From assembly GCF_003097655.1 (NCBI RefSeq), contig NZ_QCZH01000007.1, positions 62,001 to 126,000 on the forward strand: a DNA stretch of 64,000 nt. Direction: 5' to 3'. The notes under the pieces were generated by a model that saw nothing but the letters and a program-made list of their open reading frames with translations, did no database searches and had not been told where the DNA came from. This stretch comes from Flavobacterium laiguense (GTDB lineage Bacteria; Bacteroidota; Bacteroidia; Flavobacteriales; Flavobacteriaceae). The position numbers were made by a program, and so were the translations under genes. Numbering within the stretch: position 1 is the stretch's first letter; the number at the start of each line of letters is the position of its first letter. Positions 1-9,865 of this stretch are shown piece by piece.

Positions 1-2
1 TA

Positions 3-2600
3 AATGTAACTACTGTAGGTGGCGCTCCAGGTGCTGATATCAGTGTTCGTATTCGTGGTATTTCTACCAATGGTGAAAACAAACCAATAGCTATTATAGA
101 TGGATATCAAGGTGAATTGGGTCTTTTAAGTCCAAATGATATTGAATCACTGACTGTTTTAAAAGATGCACAAGCGGCTATTTATGGAACGATTGGGGCT
201 AATGGAATTATTCTGGTTACAACCAAAACTGGAAAAAGAAATTCTAAGGCTAAAATTTCTTTCAATTCTTCAACCGGAATTCAAGAAACTAGTAGAACCT
301 TACCTATTTTGAGTGCTACTGAATATGCTTTGTTGTTAAACGAAAGCTACGCCAATGGAGGAAAAGTATTGCCTTATCCAAATGTTTCAGGATTAGGGGA
401 AGGTACCAACTGGCAAAAAGAAATTTTTAATCCAGCACCAATCATTAATTATGATTTGTCTATTTCTGGTGGGTCTGAAAAAATTTCCTATGCAGTAAGT
501 GCTTCTCACTTAACTCAAGACGGTATTATTGGTGGTGATAAATCAGGATTTGAAAGAAACACTGCCAGAATTTCATTAGGTGCAGATGTTACGGATAAAT
601 TAAAAATGAAAACAAATGCGATTTATACTCTTCAAAAAAGAAAAACCATAAACGATAACGGTTTAGGGTCTGTTTTATTCAACGCTTTGAATGTACCTTC
701 TACTCTAAGTCCTTATGACAGTAATGGGGACTATACTTTGGTGCCAAGTACAGCAGGGTTGGGAATCGAAATCATCAATCCATTAGCGCAAATCGAAAAT
801 ACGTACAATGAATATGAGCTTAGAAAACTGAATGGAAATTTTGGTCTGGATTATAAGTTTACAGATGCTTTTGTTTTGTCTGGTGCTTTAGGATTTAATA
901 CTCAAAACTCACAAGAAAGAATTTTTGCCAAGCAAATTTCTTATGGAGGAAAAGTTTTTGATGTAAACAGAAGTTCTGTCACTCAAAAGTCTACATTCGA
1001 TAATAATTATTCCTTTGATACCTACGGTACTTACTCTAAGAAAATTGGAGAACATAATGTTGTTGGAACTCTTGGGATGACTGTTTTTAAAGAGTTTGGT
1101 AATCAACTTTCGGCTACTGGATTTGATGTCCCTTACAATTCATGGGATTATGCCGATATTAGTTTGGCCAATGGTTTGCCTACTACTGCTCCGAATTCTG
1201 CTTACACTTATGACGAAAGAAGATTGTCTTATTTTGCAAGAGCGCAATACGATTACAAAGGAAGATATCTTTTGTCAGCCATGTTAAGACGTGATTCTTC
1301 TACAAAATTTGGACCTAATAATAGAATCGCTTACTTTCCGTCGATGACTGCCGGTTGGATTGTTTCGGATGAAAAATTCTTTGGTGGTAATGAAGGAACT
1401 GTGAATTTCTTGAAATTAAGAGGAAGTTATGGAATTCTTGGTAACGATCAAATTCCAAACAATGGATACATTTCTCAATTAAATGGAGAAGCAACTTATG
1501 TTTTTGATGGTACTATAGTCAATGGTTTGGCTACAGGACAAACTCCGAATCCAAATTTAAAATGGGAACAGGCTCAAAAATTTGATGTAGGTCTTGATAT
1601 GAAAATGTTTGATAACAAAATCAATATCGTAGCGGATTATTTCATTGATACCAGAGCGGATTTGTTAATTAAAGATATTCCTGTTTCGGGTATATTAGGG
1701 GCTGCTGCTCCTGGGGCAAAATCTCCAACCATCAATGCAGGAACCGTGAAGAATTCAGGTGTTGAGTTTGCTATAGATTATAAAAATACTTTTTCTAATA
1801 AACTTACTTTGAGTTTAGGGTATAATGTGACTTTCATTCAAAATGAAGTAACAGAAGTAAATAATGGAACTGGATTTATTGAAGGTGGTGCATTTGGTGT
1901 AGGACAACCTGCTCCTGCTAGAATGCAAGTCGGAAAACCAATTGGGTATTTCTTTGGGTACAAAACCAATGGTGTTTTTCAAAATCAAGCCGAAGTAGAT
2001 GCCGCACCTTCTCAAGTAGCATTAGGTGCCGAAGCGCAAGCGGGTGATATTCGTTATGTAGATATCAATGGCGATGGAGTAATCAATACTTCGGATAGAA
2101 CAGATATTGGTAGTCCAATAGCTGCAACAACTATGGGTTTCAATCTACAATTAGAATATAAAAACTTTGACTTTGTAGCGTATGCATTTGCCTCAGTAGG
2201 AAATGATATGGTTCGTAATTATGAAAGAACTTTGTCTGATGTCAATCACTTAGACTATGTTTTGGACAGATGGACAGGTGAGGGGACTAGTAATTCGGTT
2301 CCAAGAGTTACTACAAGCGCAACTTCCAATAATGTTTTTTCCGATTATTTTGTAGAAGATGCTTCTTTTGTACGTATTCAAAACATGCAATTAGGGTATA
2401 GTATAGATCCTACTTATTTAACAAAAGCGGGTATAACTAAATTTAGAATCTATACAGGGGTAAATAACCTATACACCTTTACAAAATACAAAGGGTATGA
2501 CCCAGGTGCTTCAAGAGGAGACGCTATTGGAAGTGGAATCGATTATGGTTTCTACCCAATACCAAGAACGTATATGTTAGGTTTAAACGTTAATTTTTAA
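3..2600 (+). CDS. SusC/RagA-type TonB-linked outer-membrane transporter, 5' partial
   Basis: The frame is open from the window edge, so the signal peptide, carboxypeptidase-like domain and first part of the plug lie outside. The first visible residues are the end of the SusC plug signature (VRIRGIST, then IAIIDGYQG), followed by LKDAQAAIYG and ANGIILVTTK, which are typical of SusC plugs. The rest is a long beta-barrel ending in the aromatic terminus LGLNVNF. SusC proteins import oligosaccharides across the outer membrane with energy from TonB. A SusD gene follows after 10 bases, and two GH16 enzymes plus a GH3 enzyme lie downstream, so the likely cargo is beta-glucan (laminarin) oligosaccharides. 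The family call is secure; the substrate is inferred from the neighbours. Confidence 0.95.
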   Translation, partial: NVTTVGGAPGADISVRIRGISTNGENKPIAIIDGYQGELGLLSPNDIESLTVLKDAQAAIYGTIGANGIILVTTKTGKRNSKAKISFNSSTGIQETSRTLPILSATEYALLLNESYANGGKVLPYPNVSGLGEGTNWQKEIFNPAPIINYDLSISGGSEKISYAVSASHLTQDGIIGGDKSGFERNTARISLGADVTDKLKMKTNAIYTLQKRKTINDNGLGSVLFNALNVPSTLSPYDSNGDYTLVPSTAGLGIEIINPLAQIENTYNEYELRKLNGNFGLDYKFTDAFVLSGALGFNTQNSQERIFAKQISYGGKVFDVNRSSVTQKSTFDNNYSFDTYGTYSKKIGEHNVVGTLGMTVFKEFGNQLSATGFDVPYNSWDYADISLANGLPTTAPNSAYTYDERRLSYFARAQYDYKGRYLLSAMLRRDSSTKFGPNNRIAYFPSMTAGWIVSDEKFFGGNEGTVNFLKLRGSYGILGNDQIPNNGYISQLNGEATYVFDGTIVNGLATGQTPNPNLKWEQAQKFDVGLDMKMFDNKINIVADYFIDTRADLLIKDIPVSGILGAAAPGAKSPTINAGTVKNSGVEFAIDYKNTFSNKLTLSLGYNVTFIQNEVTEVNNGTGFIEGGAFGVGQPAPARMQVGKPIGYFFGYKTNGVFQNQAEVDAAPSQVALGAEAQAGDIRYVDINGDGVINTSDRTDIGSPIAATTMGFNLQLEYKNFDFVAYAFASVGNDMVRNYERTLSDVNHLDYVLDRWTGEGTSNSVPRVTTSATSNNVFSDYFVEDASFVRIQNMQLGYSIDPTYLTKAGITKFRIYTGVNNLYTFTKYKGYDPGASRGDAIGSGIDYGFYPIPRTYMLGLNVNF

Positions 2601-2610
2601 TTAGTAAAAA

Positions 2611-4089
2611 ATGAAAAAGTATATATTTATTACAGTTACAAGTATGGCGCTTTTCTCTGCTATTTTCGTTTCATGCAGCGATGATTTCATTGAGCGCGAT
2701 ATCGAATATTCTATAAATTCTGAGAATTTCTTTAATTCCAAAAGCGATTATGACAAAGCGCTAATTGCTGCTTATGATATGCTTCAATCCAGTTATATCA
2801 ATGTTTTGATGGGGGAGATAGCTTCAGATAATACATTAGCAGGTGGAGAAAGTCCAACGGATGTTATCGGTTTTCAACAAATTGATGATATGACCCATAC
2901 ACCGGTAAATGATAACCTAAAAAATCTTTGGGATTGGATGTTTGCAGGTGTTCAAAGAGCAAATTATATTTTGGAGTTTAAAGACAAAACTGATTTTGAA
3001 GGAAAAACTCAAGTTATTGCCGAAACTCGTTTTTTAAGAGCCTATTATCATTTTGAATTGGTAAAATGGTTTGGTGGAATTCCGATGAATGGAGATAAAA
3101 GATTTGTTGCTGGAGACGAAACTGCTGTAAAACGTTCTTCTGTTCAAGAAGTATACGCTTCAATCGAAGCCGATTTGATTTATGCTTCTCAGAATTTATC
3201 ACCTACAGCTTCGCAAACAGGAAGAGCTACCAAAGGGGCTGCTCTTGCATTATTAGGAAAAGCCTATTTGTTCCAAAATAAATTTCCCGAAGCCGCTGCT
3301 GCTTTAGAACAAGTAATTGTTTCTTCTAAATATTCTTTGGTATCAGACTACGCCTCTATTTTTGAAATGGCTGGTGAAAATGGGTCAGAGTCAATTTTTG
3401 AAGTTCAATATACAGATGTTGAAGGTGCTGGTTTTGGTTGTTTGCAATGTAGCGAAGGAAACGTAGCAGTAGGATTTAGCGGTGTAAGAAACTATACTGG
3501 ACCAAAATACACTTCTGGTTTTAGTTTTAATGTACCTACAAAAGCAACCTATAATTCATTTGAAGTAGGGGATACTAGATTGAATGCTTCCTTGTTGGAT
3601 ATTGCAGCTTGGGCTGCTGACAATAATGCTACTTATGGTAAAGGAAATGAAGATACAGGATACTTTAATCAAAAATACTTGCCAAGAGTAAGAAATTCAA
3701 ATTCGGCTGGGGATTTAAATTTAACCAATCCTAACAATTACAGAGCGATTCGTTATGCTGATGTTTTATTAATGGCAGCTGAAGCACTCAACAGAGGAGG
3801 ATTAGATGATGCTAAAGCTTTAGGTTATTTAAACAAAGTAAGAGATCGTGGTTTTGGCGATACCAATCATAGATTATCTTCGGCTGGTCCTGCATTGACT
3901 GATGCTATTTTGAAAGAAAGAAGATCTGAATTTGTTGGAGAAGGATTTCGTTTCTTCGATTTAGTTCGTACCCAAAAAGCTGCCGCTGCTATTACTGGAT
4001 TTGTAGCTGGAAAACATGAATTATTCCCTATTCCTTTGCAGGAAATACAATTCTCTAATGGAAATTGGAATCAAAACCCTGGATATTAA
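2611..4089 (+). CDS. SusD/RagB-family glycan-binding lipoprotein
   Basis: This 492-residue protein has a lipoprotein signal peptide with lipobox cysteine C22 (FVSCSDD); the acidic residues after the cysteine fit the Bacteroidota surface-export signal. The N-terminal segment (NSENFFNSKSDYDKALIAAYDML) and the C-terminal RRSEFVGEGFRFFDLVR and LFPIPLQEI motifs are classic for SusD, and the middle is TPR-like helical. SusD caps its SusC partner and captures oligosaccharide at the cell surface. It lies 10 bases after the SusC stop, so the two are surely co-transcribed. The family is certain from motifs and context; ligand specificity for beta-1,3-glucan is inferred from the downstream GH16/GH3 genes. 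Confidence 0.95.
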   Translation: MKKYIFITVTSMALFSAIFVSCSDDFIERDIEYSINSENFFNSKSDYDKALIAAYDMLQSSYINVLMGEIASDNTLAGGESPTDVIGFQQIDDMTHTPVNDNLKNLWDWMFAGVQRANYILEFKDKTDFEGKTQVIAETRFLRAYYHFELVKWFGGIPMNGDKRFVAGDETAVKRSSVQEVYASIEADLIYASQNLSPTASQTGRATKGAALALLGKAYLFQNKFPEAAAALEQVIVSSKYSLVSDYASIFEMAGENGSESIFEVQYTDVEGAGFGCLQCSEGNVAVGFSGVRNYTGPKYTSGFSFNVPTKATYNSFEVGDTRLNASLLDIAAWAADNNATYGKGNEDTGYFNQKYLPRVRNSNSAGDLNLTNPNNYRAIRYADVLLMAAEALNRGGLDDAKALGYLNKVRDRGFGDTNHRLSSAGPALTDAILKERRSEFVGEGFRFFDLVRTQKAAAAITGFVAGKHELFPIPLQEIQFSNGNWNQNPGY

Positions 4090-4191
4090 AAACTATTATT
4101 ATGAAATGAGCATATCCTATAAATTGTCGTAAATGCCAATTATTATATGCGAATTACATTTGACCTTAGAAAAAACATTAAATATCAACAA

Positions 4192-5820
4192 ATGAAAAAA
4201 ATACATTTTATTATAAGTCTTTTTGTTTTAGCAATTACTTTAAGTTGCTCAGACGATAATACTACAGTTGACTTGGAATCTATCACAGCTCCAACCAACA
4301 TCTCTGCGCTGACAACAGTAACACAGGACAATACTGGAAAAGTGACTTTCTTACCAAAAGGGGAAGGAGTTACTCAATATGAAATTTACTTTGGTGATGG
4401 AACAGCAACTCCAGCTATTGTAAACCCAGGTGCTACAGTTACTCATGTTTACAAAGAAGGTGTGTACCAATCCAAAATTGTTGGAATTACACTAGACGGT
4501 AAAAGAACTGAAGCGATCCAAGAAGTGATGGTTTCATTCAAAGCGCCTGAAAATTTGGTAGTAACAATTACAAATGATTTGGCAGTGTCCAAAAAAGTAA
4601 CGGTTACTGCAAAAGCTGATTTTGCATTATTCTATGATGTGTATTTTGGCGAAGCAGGAAAACCAGATCCTATTTCTGCAAACAATGGGGAATCAGTTTC
4701 TTATACCTATCAAGCTGCAGGAGTTTATAAAATTCGTGTAGTATCCAAAAGTGCAGCTGTTAAAACAACAGAATATACTGAAGATTTTACAGTAACGCTT
4801 GTAAATAAACCATCTACTTCGGCTGCAACGCCACCAAATAGAGTTGCTAAGGATGTAATTTCTATTTATAGTTCAAAATACGCAGATGTTCCTGGGACAA
4901 ATTATTTCCCAGATTGGGGACAAGGTGGTCAAGGTAGTAGTTGGGCCGAATTTGATTTGAACGGTGACAAAATGCTGAATTATATTAAATTGAGTTACCA
5001 AGGGATTGCATTGGCAGATGGTACAAGTGTTGATGTATCTGGAATGGAATTTATTCACATGGATGTTTGGACGGCTGATTTGCAAAAAATAGAAACTTCT
5101 TTAATTAGTAAATCAAATGGTGAAAAACCAGTTACTAAAGATCTAGTTGCCAATCAATGGAACAGTATTGATATTCCAATTTCGGCATTTACGAGTCAAG
5201 GATTAACAGTTGCTGATATTTTTCAATTGAAATTTGTTGGTACTCCTTGGGCTACAGGGTCTGTATTTATAGATAATATTTATTTCTATAAAGCGCCTTC
5301 TGCTGCTCAAACTATTCAATTGCCTCTTGATTTTGAATCCACTACATTGACATATGCTTGGGCCGGTTTTGGAGCTTCTGATTTTGGTCCTATTCCAGTT
5401 TCGGTTATCACAAATCCAGACAAGACAGGAGCCAATGTTTCGAACAAAGTAGTCAAAATCGAGAAACCATCAGGTGCTCAAGTATGGGCGGGTGCAAGTT
5501 TGAGTTTGGATGCAAAAGTAGATTTTACAAAAGGAACCAAAATTAAAGTGACTGTTTGGTCTCCAAAAGTTGGTGCCAAGATATTATACAAAATGGAAGA
5601 TTCAAATTCTCCAAAAGACGGGAATGGTAATCCAACTATTAATGTAGAGGTAGAAGCAACTACAACGGTTAAAAATGCATGGGAAGTGTTGACCTTCGAT
5701 CTTACTAGTGCAGCATCTTTCAATACCGCAAATCCCTATGATAGAGTGATTTTGTTTCCAGATTTTGGAGTAGCAGGAACGGGAACAATCTATTATTTTG
5801 ATGACATTAAACAATTCTAA
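4192..5820 (+). CDS. surface glycan-binding lipoprotein with two PKD-like domains (SGBP)
   Basis: I place the start at the ATG giving MKKIHFIISLFVLAITLSC, a good lipoprotein signal with C19 followed by SDD; an in-frame start 45 bases upstream only adds a non-signal leader. Two PKD-like beta-domains follow (about residues 35-125, with IYFGDG and THVYKEGVYQ, and 130-215, with VYFGEAG and YTYQAAGVYKIRV). Then come two beta-sandwich modules (about 220-375 and 380-542), each ending in an FIDNIYFY or YYFDDI type strand as in carbohydrate-binding modules. Its place between SusD and a GH16 lipoprotein is that of the second surface glycan-binding protein of a PUL. No catalytic motif is visible. Binding of laminarin-type glucan is inferred from context. 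Confidence 0.8.
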   Translation: MKKIHFIISLFVLAITLSCSDDNTTVDLESITAPTNISALTTVTQDNTGKVTFLPKGEGVTQYEIYFGDGTATPAIVNPGATVTHVYKEGVYQSKIVGITLDGKRTEAIQEVMVSFKAPENLVVTITNDLAVSKKVTVTAKADFALFYDVYFGEAGKPDPISANNGESVSYTYQAAGVYKIRVVSKSAAVKTTEYTEDFTVTLVNKPSTSAATPPNRVAKDVISIYSSKYADVPGTNYFPDWGQGGQGSSWAEFDLNGDKMLNYIKLSYQGIALADGTSVDVSGMEFIHMDVWTADLQKIETSLISKSNGEKPVTKDLVANQWNSIDIPISAFTSQGLTVADIFQLKFVGTPWATGSVFIDNIYFYKAPSAAQTIQLPLDFESTTLTYAWAGFGASDFGPIPVSVITNPDKTGANVSNKVVKIEKPSGAQVWAGASLSLDAKVDFTKGTKIKVTVWSPKVGAKILYKMEDSNSPKDGNGNPTINVEVEATTTVKNAWEVLTFDLTSAASFNTANPYDRVILFPDFGVAGTGTIYYFDDIKQF

Positions 5821-5832
5821 AATTAAAGGAAC

Positions 5833-7497
5833 ATGAAAAAAATAGTTTTAAATATAATAACCATTTTTAGTTTGCTACTAATGGTGAATTGTCAGGAAGA
5901 TAATAATTCTTTCGGGGCATTAGACGCACCATCCAATTTTGCAATAACTGTAGATGTAATGGGCAAAACAGATCAAACTCCTTTTGGAGACGGTTCGGGT
6001 AAAGTAAAATTTATTACAACCGCAGATAATGCAGTTTCTTTCAAATATGTTTATGGTGATGGAATTGTTGATACTGCTCCAGGTGGAGTAGTTGAACATG
6101 CATTTACTTCTGTTGGAGTAAATACCTATACAGTAACCATAATTGCATCTGGAAAAGGTGGAGTAACCAGTAATACAACAGTAGATGTAAAAGTATTTAG
6201 TAATTTTAGTGATGCAAAATCAACACAATTACTTACAGGAGGATCTGCTACTGGAAAAAAATGGTATTTGGCTGCAAATGAAGCTGGACATCTTGGAGTT
6301 GGGCAAAATGATGGTGATGCTACCAAAAATTATTACCCTAATTATTATCAAGCAGGTCCTTTTGAAAAATCAACTACTTGTTTCTATGATGGCGATTATA
6401 CTTTTGCTTTAGTAGGTGATAAAATTGAGTACACTCAAGATAATAAAGGAAATACATTCTTTCATAATTCTTACAAAAGTGTTGCTGGTGGAACAAATGG
6501 TGGTGATGATGCCTGTTTACCTTACAGCACAGCAGGTAAAAAAACGGTGGCATTAAGTCCTTCAACTTCTGTAGTTTCCAAAAACCCAGAAGCGGCCAAA
6601 CAGACTGTAGGAACTGTAATAAATTTTTCTGAAGGTGGTTTTATGGGCTATTATGCTGGTGCAACACAATATGAAATTTTGTCTATTACAGAAAATAGAA
6701 TGGTAGTGCGTTTTGTACAAGCCAATAATGCTGGTTTGGCTTGGTACCAAACATTTACGACTACGCGTCCAGTGAATGTTCCTCAGGATACTACTGAGTA
6801 TACTACTTTGGATTGGGCAGATGAATTTAAAGTAAATGGTGCTCCAGATCCTACAAAATGGAAATATGATTTAGGAAATGGTAGTACTACACCAGCTGGT
6901 GCTGGATGGGGGAATGGTGAGAAACAAGACTATACTAATCTTGCCAAAAATGTATCTGTAGTGGATGGTGATTTCCTTAAAATAACAGCTATAAAAGAAG
7001 GTTCTGGTTATACTTCTGCCAGAATTAAAACGCAAGGACTTAAAGAGTTTACTTACGGAACTATCGAAATGAGAGCAAAAATGCCTGTTGGAGATGGAAC
7101 TTGGGCTGCTTTCTGGTCATTAGGAACTGCGCCTGTAACTTGGCCTGGAAATGGTGAAATTGATTTTATGGAATGGATCGGTAATCGTCCTTTTCAAACT
7201 CAAGGAGCTTTACATTACCCTGGAAATTCAGGAGGTAGCGCAAAAGTAGGTGTTTCTTCGCTTCAAGATCCGTCTAGTTTCCATACCTATAAAACGATTT
7301 GGTCTCCTAAGACAATTCGTTTCTTTATTGACGGAACGTTGTTCTATACGTTTAGTAATTCAGATACTTCATTGCCGTTTCATAAAGATTTCTATATGAT
7401 CCTTAATCTAGCAATGGGTGGATCTCTAGGAGGTGAAATTGATCCTGGATTTACAAGCTCATCGATGCTTGTAGATTATATAAAAGTGTATAAATAA
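5833..7497 (+). CDS. GH16 endo-beta-1,3-glucanase (laminarinase-like) lipoprotein with N-terminal PKD domain
   Basis: This 554-residue lipoprotein (lipobox C20, NCQEDN) begins 12 bases after the previous gene. A PKD-like domain covers about residues 30-125 (YVYGDG, VEHAFTSVG). A linker domain I do not recognise (about 130-315) follows, then a GH16 domain (about 325-554). The GH16 catalytic signature ExDxxE is present as E442-I-D444-F-M-E447, with E442 the expected nucleophile and E447 the acid/base. The preceding WGNGEKQDYT is typical of laminarinase-like GH16. The enzyme would cut beta-1,3- or mixed-linkage glucan at the cell surface and hand oligomers to SusCD. GH16 also contains agarases and carrageenases, but the context with GH3 and a second GH16 supports a glucanase. 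Confidence 0.9.
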   Translation: MKKIVLNIITIFSLLLMVNCQEDNNSFGALDAPSNFAITVDVMGKTDQTPFGDGSGKVKFITTADNAVSFKYVYGDGIVDTAPGGVVEHAFTSVGVNTYTVTIIASGKGGVTSNTTVDVKVFSNFSDAKSTQLLTGGSATGKKWYLAANEAGHLGVGQNDGDATKNYYPNYYQAGPFEKSTTCFYDGDYTFALVGDKIEYTQDNKGNTFFHNSYKSVAGGTNGGDDACLPYSTAGKKTVALSPSTSVVSKNPEAAKQTVGTVINFSEGGFMGYYAGATQYEILSITENRMVVRFVQANNAGLAWYQTFTTTRPVNVPQDTTEYTTLDWADEFKVNGAPDPTKWKYDLGNGSTTPAGAGWGNGEKQDYTNLAKNVSVVDGDFLKITAIKEGSGYTSARIKTQGLKEFTYGTIEMRAKMPVGDGTWAAFWSLGTAPVTWPGNGEIDFMEWIGNRPFQTQGALHYPGNSGGSAKVGVSSLQDPSSFHTYKTIWSPKTIRFFIDGTLFYTFSNSDTSLPFHKDFYMILNLAMGGSLGGEIDPGFTSSSMLVDYIKVYK

Positions 7498-7521
7498 ATT
7501 TTTGAATTAGTAATTGGAAAT

Positions 7522-7557
7522 AAGAAGATTGGATAGTATTCAATCTTCTTATTTTTT
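7522..7557 (+). terminator. hairpin plus T-run between GH16 and GH3 genes
   Basis: A perfect 10-bp stem (7522-7531 with 7541-7550, 9-base loop) is followed by ATTTTTTT. It has the form of an intrinsic terminator but sits inside a co-directional gene cluster. It may attenuate expression of the downstream enzymes or stabilise the upstream mRNA. Confidence 0.7.
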
Positions 7558-7570
7558 TAAAGAGTAAGTT

Positions 7571-9859
7571 ATGATACAGATAATTAGAAAATCCTATTTA
7601 TTTTTAGCTGCAGGATTATTGGGTGTGGGGTCTGTAAACGCTCAAATTGCTTCTAAAAACACCATTTCTTTAGATAAAAAAGTAGAAACACTTTTAAAAA
7701 AAATGACCCTTGAGGAGAAAGTCGGACAGCTTAATCAATACAATGGTTTTTGGGATGTAACAGGTCCAACTCCAAAAGAAGGTCTGGCGGCCAAGAAATA
7801 TGAAGACCTCAAAAAAGGTTTGGTAGGTTCAATGCTGAATGTAAAAGGGGTAAAAGATGTTAGAGCCTTACAGAAAATAGCCGTCGAACAAACCCGATTG
7901 GGAATTCCGCTTATTTTTGGTTTTGATGTCATTCATGGATATAAAACGATTAGCCCTATACCATTAGCAGAATCAGCAAGTTGGGATTTGAACGCTATTC
8001 AAAAATCGGCTGCGATGGCTGCCGATGAAGCTTCTTCCGTAGGTATAAACTGGACTTTTGCGCCTATGATTGATGTGTCTCGTGATGCCCGTTGGGGACG
8101 TGTGATGGAAGGAGCGGGGGAAGACCCTTATTTAGGAAGCCGAATAGCCGAAGCTCGTGTCAAAGGTTTTCAAGGAGATTTAAGTTCCAATAAAAATATT
8201 TTGGCTTGTGCCAAACATTTTGCAGCCTATGCTTTTGCCGAATCGGGTAGAGATTACAATACGGTAGATGTGGGAGAATCAACGTTGCAGAATGTTATCT
8301 TCCCTCCTTTTAAAGCAGCTTTGGATGCAGGAGTTCGAACGTTCATGAATTCTTTTAATGAACTCGACGGAGTTCCTGCTACAGGAAATACCTATTTGCA
8401 ACGACAAATTCTGAAAGGAGATTGGAAATTTCAAGGTTTTGTAGTTTCAGACTGGGGTTCTATTCAAGAAATGAAAGCCCATGGATATGCCAAAGACGAC
8501 AAACAGGCTGCCGAAATCGCGATCAATGCAGGATCAGACATGGATATGGAATCAAGCGCTTATATTGATTATTTGGCTCAATTGGTTCAAGAAGGTAAAG
8601 TAAAAGAAACTACTGTTGATGATGCGGTGAAAAGAGTATTGAAAGTGAAATTTGAATTGGGTTTATTCGATAATCCATACAAATACTGTGATGAAGCTCG
8701 AGAGCTGGCAACCGTTGGAAAACCAGAATTTCAAACGGAAGTTTTGGACATGGCCAAGAAATCGATTGTCTTATTGAAAAACAATAAGGAGTTATTGCCC
8801 TTGAAAAAATCAGGTCAAAAAATTGCTTTGATCGGTGCGTTGGCAAATGATAAAACAAGTCCACTTGGAAGTTGGAGAATTGCAGCTGACGAGAATACTG
8901 CCGTTTCCGTTTTGGAAGGTTTGCAAGCGTATAAAGAAAATCAGTTAACGTATGTCAAAGGTGCCGATGTTGCTCTAGGTTCTCCAAAATTTGTTTTTGA
9001 AACAAAAATAAATACTACGGACAAATCAGGTTTTGCAGAAGCTTTGGCTGTCGCCAAAAATGCAGATGTTGTTGTGATGGTTTTAGGGGAATATGGTTTG
9101 CAATCAGGTGAAGGTAGGAGTAGAACCGATTTGGGTCTGCCTGGTGTTCAACAAGAATTGTTGGAAGCAGTTTATACAGTAAATAAAAATATTGTTTTGG
9201 TTTTGAATAACGGTCGTCCTTTGGCTATTCCTTGGGCAGACGAGTATATTCCTGCTATTGTTGAGGCATGGCAATTGGGTACCCAAAGCGGAAATGCCAT
9301 CGCTCAAGTGCTTTATGGAGATTACAATCCAAGCGGAAAATTGCCTATGACTTTTCCTCGAAATGTGGCCCAAGTGCCTATTTATTATAACCATAAAAAT
9401 ACAGGTAGACCCGTAATGAATGAGCCGGAAAGTGTTTTTTGGTCGCATTACATTGATGAGAAAAACACCCCATTGTATCCTTTTGGTTATGGTTTGAGCT
9501 ATTCGAAATTTGAGTATTCAGATTTGAAATTATCCTCTCCGTCTTTTTCAAAAAACGGCAAAATAGAAGTTTCCGTTTTAGTAAAAAATACTGGAAAAGT
9601 AGCCGGAAAAGAAGTAGTTCAATTGTATATTAGAGATTTGATCGCCAGTGTTACACGACCTGTTTTGGAATTAAAAGGATTTGAAATGATAGAATTGCAA
9701 CCAAACGAAACCAAGAAAGTGACTTTTGCGATTAGCGAAAAAACAATTGAATTTTTCACTGCCAACTCGAAGTGGGAAGCCGAAGCAGGAGATTTTAAAG
9801 TCTTTATCGGCGGAAGTTCTGCAGAGACATTAAAAGGAGATTTTCAATTTATTAAATAA
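7571..9859 (+). CDS. GH3 beta-glucosidase, BglX-like, exported
   Basis: This 762-residue protein has a signal peptide ending near VNAQ (residues 1-25), so it is probably periplasmic. It has the full GH3 layout: an N-terminal TIM barrel (KMTLEEKVGQLNQ, DVIHGYKTISPIPLA, GINWTFAPMIDVSRDARWGRV), the nucleophile signature GFVVSDWGS with D294, the alpha/beta sandwich with the GEYGLQSGEGRSR loop, and a C-terminal fibronectin-III-like domain. The length matches E. coli BglX. It would release glucose from beta-glucan oligosaccharides imported by the SusCD pair. It follows a terminator-like hairpin by about 14 bases and precedes a second GH16 gene by 6 bases. The family is certain; substrate preference is inferred. 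Confidence 0.93.
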   Translation: MIQIIRKSYLFLAAGLLGVGSVNAQIASKNTISLDKKVETLLKKMTLEEKVGQLNQYNGFWDVTGPTPKEGLAAKKYEDLKKGLVGSMLNVKGVKDVRALQKIAVEQTRLGIPLIFGFDVIHGYKTISPIPLAESASWDLNAIQKSAAMAADEASSVGINWTFAPMIDVSRDARWGRVMEGAGEDPYLGSRIAEARVKGFQGDLSSNKNILACAKHFAAYAFAESGRDYNTVDVGESTLQNVIFPPFKAALDAGVRTFMNSFNELDGVPATGNTYLQRQILKGDWKFQGFVVSDWGSIQEMKAHGYAKDDKQAAEIAINAGSDMDMESSAYIDYLAQLVQEGKVKETTVDDAVKRVLKVKFELGLFDNPYKYCDEARELATVGKPEFQTEVLDMAKKSIVLLKNNKELLPLKKSGQKIALIGALANDKTSPLGSWRIAADENTAVSVLEGLQAYKENQLTYVKGADVALGSPKFVFETKINTTDKSGFAEALAVAKNADVVVMVLGEYGLQSGEGRSRTDLGLPGVQQELLEAVYTVNKNIVLVLNNGRPLAIPWADEYIPAIVEAWQLGTQSGNAIAQVLYGDYNPSGKLPMTFPRNVAQVPIYYNHKNTGRPVMNEPESVFWSHYIDEKNTPLYPFGYGLSYSKFEYSDLKLSSPSFSKNGKIEVSVLVKNTGKVAGKEVVQLYIRDLIASVTRPVLELKGFEMIELQPNETKKVTFAISEKTIEFFTANSKWEAEAGDFKVFIGGSSAETLKGDFQFIK

Positions 9860-9865
9860 GATACA

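Noticed and set aside
4147-4191. Longer start for the surface glycan-binding lipoprotein
   Set aside because: It would bury the lipoprotein signal peptide behind a charged leader; the ATG at 4192 gives a proper signal.
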